DNA from: Doris montereyensis
Lineage: Eukaryota > Mollusca > Gastropoda > Nudibranchia > Dorididae
NCBI GenBank assembly: GCA_037039925.1
Contig: JAXRKP010000241.1
Span: 85,001 to 149,000 of the forward strand
Length of the DNA: 64,000 nucleotides
Direction of reading: 5' to 3'
Part shown: piece by piece, positions 52,401 through 61,400 of the stretch
Position numbering within the stretch: position 1 is the first letter of the stretch
Layout: each line of letters starts with the position of its first letter
The notes under the pieces: model-generated
The model's database searches: none
What the model was told of the DNA's origin: nothing
Seen by the model: the letters and a program-made list of their open reading frames with translations, nothing else
Translations under genes and position numbers: made by a program

Positions 52401-55400
52401 CTGAAATCCTTTCAAAAGCACCATGTGATGAGGATCAACAGCGTAATGGCCTTGCGGGTGGTTGTGGAAAGAATCCCCAGCACAAGCCTTGAGACCAGAG
52501 AGTGAAATTAAAGCATTGCAATTACACATCACTTCATCTTCAAAGAACAATGATTATTTCCATGTACAGAACATCAGTTGCAGAGATTTCATTCAACGTT
52601 ATTCATTTTACCGGAATGAGAATTTTTTCAGGCGTACACGTGTAATAGAGTGCTACCTGCACCCAAAACCATTTATAAGTTTCAGTCGTGTTTTGAGTTC
52701 ATTAAGAATTGCAACAAACATTTACCTTCAGATCTCACCCGTTTCATGTTATCATATATTAAAGTATAGCCATGAATGTTGAAAGATGACTGTGCACTTA
52801 CCCTTTTATCTTAACAGTCCCGGCAATCAGTTCCATGATTTGAAGTAAAATCATTTTTAATAATAATAATAATAATAATAATAATCATCATCTTTATTGT
52901 CCATAGAAGATAATTTTTCTTCTGATTTACATTTTTATGTATGTAAACCCCCCCCCCCCCCCCAATTTAACCATCTATTTGAGGAAAAGGGAAAGTACTG
53001 TGATGCAACAATCATTAAGAGAGCAATTTGAGATGTTTGGCTATGTAAGGAAAATGTAGAAACTTAAGAGAACAATTTGAGATGTTTGGCTATGTAAGGA
53101 AAATGTAGAAACTTAAGAGAGCAATTTGAGATGTTTGGCTATGTAAGGAAAATGTAGAAACTTAAGAGAACAATTTGAGATGTTTGGCTATGTAAGGAAA
53201 ATGTAGAAACTTAAGAGAGCAATTTGAGATGTTTGGCTACTGTAACGAAAATGTAGAAACTTAAGAGAACAATTTGAGATGTTTGGCTATGTAAGGAAAA
53301 TGTAGAAACTTAAGAGATCAATTTGATATGTTTGGCTATGTAAGGAAAATGTAGAAACTTAAGAGAACAATTTGAGATATTTGGCTATGTAAGGAAAATG
53401 TAGAAACTTAAGAGAACAATTTGAGATGTTTGGCTATGTAAGGAAAATGTAGAAACTTAAGAGAGCAATTTGAGATGTTTGGCTATGTAAGGAAAATGTA
53501 GAAACTTAAGAGAACAATTTGAGATGTTTGGCTATGTAAGGAAAATGTAGAAACTTAAGAGAACAATTTGAGATGTTTGGCTATGTAAGGAAAATGTAGA
53601 AACTTAAGAGAACAATTTGAGATGTTTGGCTATGTAAGGAAAATGTAGAAACTTAAGAGAACAATTTGAGATATTTAGCCTATGTAAGGAAAATGTAAAA
53701 ACTTAAGAGAGCAATTTGAGATGTTTGGCTACTGTAAGGAAAATGTAGAAACTTAAGAGAACAATTTGAGATGTTTGGCCTATGTAAGGAAAATGTAGAA
53801 ACTTAAGAGAGCAATTTGAGATGTTTGGCTACTGTAAGGAAAATGTAGAAACTTAAGAGAACAATTTGAGATGTTTGGCTACTGTAAGGAAAATGTAGAA
53901 ACTTAAGAGATCAATTTGAGATGTTTGGCTACTGTAAGGAAAATGTAGAAACTTAAGAGATCAATTTGAGATGTTTGGCTACTGTAAGGAAAATGTAGAA
54001 ACTTAAGAGAGCAATTTGAGATGTTTGGCTATGTAAGGAAAATGTAGAAACTTAAGAGAACAATTTGAGATGTTTGGCTACTGTAAGGAAAATGTAGAAA
54101 CTTAAGAGAGCAATTTGAGATGTTTGGCTATGTAAGGAAAATGTAGAAACTTAAGAGATCAATTTGAGATGTTTGGCTACTGTAAGGAAAATGTAGAAAC
54201 TTAAGAGAGCAATTTGAGATGCTTGGCTATGTAAGGAAAATGTAGAAACTTAAGAGAGCAATTTGAGATGTTTGATTATGTAAGGAAAATGTAGAAACTT
54301 AAGAGAACAATTTGAGATGTTTGGCTACTGTAAGGAAAATGTAGAAACTTAAGAGAACAATTTGAGATGTTTGGCTATGTACGGAAAATGTAGAAACTTA
54401 AGAGAGCAATTTGAGATGTTTGGCTACTGTAAGGAAAATGTAGAAACTTAAGAGAGCAATTTGAGATGTTTGGCTATGTAAGGAAAATGTAGAAACTTAA
54501 GAGAACAATTTGAGATGTTTGGCTACTGTAAGGAAAATGTAGAAACTTAAGAGAGCAATTTGAGATGTTTGGCTATGTAAGGAAAATGTAGAAACTTAAG
54601 AGATCAATTTGAGATGTTTGGCTACTGTAAGGAAAATGTAGAAACTTAAGAGAGCAATTTGAGATGCTTGGCTATGTAAGGAAAATGTAGAAACTTAAGA
54701 GAGCAATTTGAGATGTTTGATTATGTAAGGAAAATGTAGAAACTTAAGAGAACAATTTGAGATGTTTGGCTACTGTAAGGAAAATGTAGAAACTTAAGAG
54801 ATCAATTTGAGATGTTTGGCTACTGTAAGGAAAATGTAGAAACTTAAGAGAGCAATTTGAGATGCTTGGCTATGTAAGGAAAATGTAGAAACTTAAGAGA
54901 GCAATTTGAGATGTTTGATTATGTAAGGAAAATGTAGAAACTTAAGAGAACAATTTGAGATGTTTGGCTACTGTAAGGAAAATGTAGAAACTTAAGAGAA
55001 CAATTTGAGATGTTTGGCTATGTACGGAAAATGTAGAAACTTAAGAGAGCAATTTGAGATGTTTGGCTACTGTAAGGAAAATGCAGAAACTTATGAGAAC
55101 AATTTGAGATGTTTGGCTATGTAAGGAAAATGTAGAAACTTAAGAGAACAATTTGAGATGTTTGGCTACTGTAAGGAAAATGTAGAAACTTAAGAGAACA
55201 ATTTGAGATCTTTGGCCTATGTACGGAAAATGTAGAAACTTAAGAGAGCAATTTGAGATGTTTGGCTACTGTAAGGAAAATGTAGAAACTTAAGAGAACA
55301 ATTTGAGATGTTTGGCTACTGTAAGGAAAATGTAGAAACTTAAGAGATCAATTTGAGATGTTTGGCTACTGTAAGGAAAATGTAGAAACTTAAGAGAGCA

Positions 55401-58400
55401 ATTTGAGATGTTTGGCTATGTAAGGAAAATGTAGAAACTTAAGAGAACAATTTGAGATGTTTGGCTACTGTAAGGAAAATGTAGAAACTTAAGAGAGCAA
55501 TTTGAGATGTTTGGCTACTGTAAGGAAAATGTAGAAACTTAAGAGATCAATTTGAGATGTTTGGCTACTGTAAGGAAATTGTAGAAACTTAAGAGAGCAA
55601 TTTGAAATGCTTGGCTATGTAAGGAAAATGTAGAAACTTAAGAGAGCAATTTGAGATGTTTGATTATGTAAGGAAAATGTAGAAACTTAAGAGAGCAATT
55701 TGAGATGTTTGGCTACTGTAAGGAAAATGTAGAAACTTAAGAGAACAATTTGAGATGTTTGGCTATGTACGGAAAATGTAGAAACTTATGAGAGCAATTT
55801 GAGATGTTTGGCTACTGTAAGGACAATGTAGAAACTTAAGAGAACAATTTGAGATGTTTGGCTATGTACGGAAAATGTAGAAACTTAATTTTAGATATTT
55901 GGCTATGTAAGGAAAATGTAGAAACTTAAGAGAGCAATTTGAGATGTTCGGCTACTGTAGGGAAAATGTAGGAACTTAAGAGAACAATTTGAGATGTTTG
56001 GCTATATAAGGAAAATGTAGAAACTTAAGAGAACAATTTGAGATGTTTGGCTACTGTAAGGAAAATGTAGAAACTTAAGAGAACAATTTGAGATGTTTGA
56101 ATATGTAAGGAAAATGTAGAAACTTAAGAGATCAATTTGAGATGTTTGGCTACTGTAAGGAAAATGTAGAAACTTAAGAGAACAATTTGAGATGTTTTAC
56201 TACTGTAAGGAAAATGTAGAAACTTAAGAGAACAATTTGAGATGCTTGGCTATGTAAGGAAAATGTAGAAACTTAAGAGAGCAATTTGAGATGTTTGATT
56301 ATGTAAGGAAAATGTAGAAACTTAAGAGAACAATTTGAGATGTTTGGCTACTGTAAGGAAAATGTAGAAACTTAAGAGAACAATTTGAGATGTTTGGCTA
56401 TGTACGGAAAATGTAGAAACTTAAGAGAGCAATTTGAGATGTTTGGCTACTGTAAGGAAAATGCAGAAACTTATGAGAACAATTTGAGATGTTTGGCTAT
56501 GTAAGGAAAATGTAGAAACTTAAGAGAACAATTTGAGATGTTTGGCTACTGTAAGGAAAATGTAGAAACTTAAGAGAACAATTTGAGATCTTTGGCCTAT
56601 GTACGGAAAATGTAGAAACTTAAGAGAGCAATTTGAGATGTTTGGCTACTGTAAGGAAAATGTAGAAACTTAAGAGAACAATTTGAGATGTTTGGCTACT
56701 GTAAGGAAAATGTAGAAACTTAAGAGATCAATTTGAGATGTTTGGCTACTGTAAGGAAAATGTAGAAACTTAAGAGAGCAATTTGAGATGTTTGGCTATG
56801 TAAGGAAAATGTAGAAACTTAAGAGAACAATTTGAGATGTTTGGCTACTGTAAGGAAAATGTAGAAACTTAAGAGAGCAATTTGAGATGTTTGGCTACTG
56901 TAAGGAAAATGTAGAAACTTAAGAGATCAATTTGAGATGTTTGGCTACTGTAAGGAAATTGTAGAAACTTAAGAGAGCAATTTGAAATGCTTGGCTATGT
57001 AAGGAAAATGTAGAAACTTAAAGAGAGCAATTTGAGATGTTTGATTATGTAAGGAAAATGTAGAAACTTAAGAGAGCAATTTGAGATGTTTGGCTACTGT
57101 AAGGAAAATGTAGAAACTTAAGAGAACAATTTGAGATGTTTGGCTATGTACGGAAAATGTAGAAACTTATGAGAGCAATTTGAGATGTTTGGCTACTGTA
57201 AGGACAATGTAGAAACTTAAGAGAACAATTTGAGATGTTTGGCTATGTACGGAAAATGTAGAAACTTAATTTTAGATATTTGGCTATGTAAGGAAAATGT
57301 AGAAACTTAAGAGAGCAATTTGAGATGTTCGGCTACTGTAGGGAAAATGTAGGAACTTAAGAGAACAATTTGAGATGTTTGGCTATATAAGGAAAATGTA
57401 GAAACTTAAGAGAACAATTTGAGATGTTTGGCTACTGTAAGGAAAATGTAGAAACTTAAGAGAACAATTTGAGATGTTTGAATATGTAAGGAAAATGTAG
57501 AAACTTAAGAGATCAATTTGAGATGTTTGGCTACTGTAAGGAAAATGTAGAAACTTAAGAGAACAATTTGAGATGTTTTACTACTGTAAGGAAAATGTAG
57601 AAACTTAAGAGAACAATTTGAGATGTTTGGCTACTGTAAGGAAAATGTAGAAACTTAAGAGAACAATTTGAGATGTTTGGCTACTGTAGGAAAATGTAGA
57701 AATTTAAGAGAACAATTTGAGATGTTTGGCTACTGTAGGGAAAATGTAAAAACTTAAGACATCAATTTGAGATGTTTGGCTACTGTAAGGAAAATGTAGA
57801 AACTTAGAGAGCAATTTGAGATGTTTGGCTACTGTAAGGAAAATGTAGAAACTTAAGAGAACAATTTGAGATGTTTTACTACTGTAAGGAAAATGTAGAA
57901 ACTTAAGAGAACAATTTGAGATGTTTGGCTACTGTAAAGGAAAATGTAGAAACTTAAGAGAACAATTTGAGATGTTTGGCTACTGTAGGGAAAATGTAGA
58001 AATTTAAGAGAACAATTTGAGATGTTTGGCTACTGTAAGGAAAATGTAGAAACTTAAGAGAACAATTTGAGATGTTTGGCTACTGTAGGGAAAATGTAAA
58101 ACCTTAAGAGAGCAATTTGAGATGTTTGGCTACAGTAGGAAAATGTAGAAACTTAAGAGAACAATTTGAGATGTTTGGCTATGTAAGGAAAATGTAGAAA
58201 CTTAAGAGAGCAATTTGAGATGTTCGGCTACTGTAGGGAAAATGTAGGAACTTAAGAGATCAATTTGAGATGTTTGGCTATGTAAGGAAAATGTAGAAAC
58301 TTAAGAGAGCAATTTGAGATGTTTGGCTACTGTAAGGTAAATGTAGAAACTTAAGAGAGCAATTTGAGATGTTTGGCTATGTAAGGAAAATGTAGAAACT

Positions 58401-61400
58401 TAAGAGATCAATTTGAGATGTTTGGCTACTGTAAGGAAAATGTAGAAACTTAAGAGAGCAATTTGAGATGCTTGGCTATGTAAGGAAAATGTAGAAACTT
58501 AAGAGAGCAATTTGAGATGTTTGATTATGTAAGGAAAATGTAGAAACTTAAGAGAACAATTTGAGATGTTTGGCTACTGTAAGGAAAATGTAGAAACTTA
58601 AGAGAACAATTTGAGATGTTTGGCTATGTACGGAAAATGTAGAAACTTAAGAGAGCAATTTGAGATGTTTGGCTACTGTAAGGAAAATGTAGAAACTTAA
58701 GAGAGCAATTTGAGATGTTTGGCTATGTAAGGAAAATGTAGAAACTTAAGAGAACAATTTGAGATGTTTGGCTACTGTAAGGAAAATGTAGAAACTTAAG
58801 AGAGCAATTTGAGATGTTTGGCTATGTAAGGAAAATGTAGAAACTTAAGAGATCAATTTGAGATGTTTGGCTACTGTAAGGAAAATGTAGAAACTTAAGA
58901 GAGCAATTTGAGATGCTTGGCTATGTAAGGAAAATGTAGAAACTTAAGAGAGCAATTTGAGATGTTTGATTATGTAAGGAAAATGTAGAAACTTAAGAGA
59001 ACAATTTGAGATGTTTGGCTACTGTAAGGAAAATGTAGAAACTTAAGAGAACAATTTGAGATGTTTGGCTATGTACGGAAAATGTAGAAACTTAAGAGAG
59101 CAATTTGAGATGTTTGGCTACTGTAAGGAAAATGCAGAAACTTATGAGAACAATTTGAGATGTTTGGCTATGTAAGGAAAATGTAGAAACTTAAGAGAAC
59201 AATTTGAGATGTTTGGCTACTGTAAGGAAAATGTAGAAACTTAAGAGAACAATTTGAGATCTTTGGCCTATGTACGGAAAATGTAGAAACTTAAGAGAGC
59301 AATTTGAGATGTTTGGCTACTGTAAGGAAAATGTAGAAACTTAAGAGATCAATTTGAGATGTTTGGCTACTGTAAGGAAAATGTAGAAACTTAAGAGAGC
59401 AATTTGAGATGTTTGGCTATGTAAGGAAAATGTAGAAACTTAAGAGAGCAATTTGAGATGTTTGGCTACTGTAAGGAAAATGTAGAAACTTAAGAGAGCA
59501 ATTTGAGATGTTTGGCTACTGTAAGGAAAATGTAGAAACTTAAGAGATCAATTTGAGATGTTTGGCTACTGTAAGGAAATTGTAGAAACTTAAGAGAGCA
59601 ATTTGAAATGCTTGGCTATGTAAGGAAAATGTAGAAACTTAAGAGAGCAATTTGAGATGTTTGATTATGTAAGGAAAATGTAGAAACTTAAGAGAGCAAT
59701 TTGAGATGTTTGGCTACTGTAAGGAAAATGTAGAAACTTAAGAGAACAATTTGAGATGTTTGGCTATGTACGGAAAATGTAGAAACTTAAGAGAGCAATT
59801 TGAGATGTTTGGCTACTGTAAGGAAAATGTAGAAACTTATGAGAACAATTTGAGATGTTTGGCTACTGTAAGGAAAATGTAGAAACTTAAGAGAACAATT
59901 TGAGATGTTTGGCTATGTACGGAAAATGTAGAAACTTAATTTTAGATATTTGGCTATGTAAGGAAAATGTAGAAACTTAAGAGAGCAATTTGAGATGTTT
60001 GGCTACTGTAGGGAAAATGTAGGAACTTAAGAGAACAATTTGAGATGTTTGGCTATATAAGGAAAATGTAGAAACTTAAGAGAACAATTTGAGATGTTTG
60101 GCTACTGTAAGGAAAATGTAGAAACTTAAGAGAACAATTTGAGATGTTTGAATATGTAAGGAAAATGTAGAAACTTAAGAGATCAATTTGAGATGTTTGG
60201 CTACTGTAAGGAAAATGTAGAAACTTAAGAGAACAATTTGAGATGTTTTACTACTGTAAGGAAAATGTAGAAACTTAAGAGAACAATTTGAGATGTTTGG
60301 CTACCAAGGAAAATGTAGAAACTTAAGAGAACAATTTGAGATGTTTGGCTACTGTAGGGAAAATGTAGAAATTTAAGAGAACAATTTGAGATGTTTGGCT
60401 ACTGTAGGGAAAATGTAAAAACTTAAGACATCAATTTGAGATGTTTGGCTACTGTAAGGAAAATGTAGAAACTTAAGAGAGCAATTTGAGATGTTTGGCT
60501 ACTGTAAGGAAAATGTAGAAACTTAAGAGAACAATTTGAGATGTTTTACTACTGTAAGGAAAATGTAGAAACTTAAGAGAACAATTTGAGATGTTTGGCT
60601 ACTGTAAGGAAAATGTAGAAACTTAAGAGAACAATTTGAGATGTTTTACTACTGTAAGGAAAATGTAGAAACTTAAGAGAACAATTTGAGATGTTTGGCT
60701 ACTGTAAGGAAAATGTAGAAACTTAAGAGAACAATTTGAGATGTTTGGCTACTGTAGGGAAAATGTAGAAATTTAAGAGAACAATTTGAGATGTTTGGCT
60801 ACTGTAAGGAAAATGTAGAAACTTAAGAGAACAATTTGAGATGTTTGGCTACTGTAGGGAAAATGTAAAACCTTAAGAGAGCAATTTGAGATGTTTGGCT
60901 ACAGTAGGGAAAATGTAGAAACTTAAGAGAACAATTTGAGATGTTTGGCTATGTAAGGAAAATGTAGAAACTTAAGAGAGTAATTTGAGATATTTGGCTA
61001 TGTAAGGAAAATGTAGAAACTTAAGAGAGCAATTTGAGATGTTCGGCTACTGTAGGGAAAATGTAGGAACTTAAGAGAGCAATTTGAGATGTTTGGCTAT
61101 GTAAGGAAAATGTAGAAACTTAAGAGAGCAATTTGAGATGTTTGGCTACTGTAAGGTAAATGTAGAAACTTAAAAGAACAATTTAAGATGTTTGGACTAT
61201 GTAAGGAAAATGTAGAAACTTAAGAGAGCAATTTGAGATGTTTGGCTATGTAAGGAAAATGTAGAAACTTAAGAGAACAATTTGAGATGTTTGACTATGT
61301 AAGGAAAATGTAGAAACTTAAGAGAACAATTTGAGATGTTTGGCTACTGTAAGGAAAATGTAGAAACTTAAGAGAACAATTTGAGGTGTTTTACTACTGT

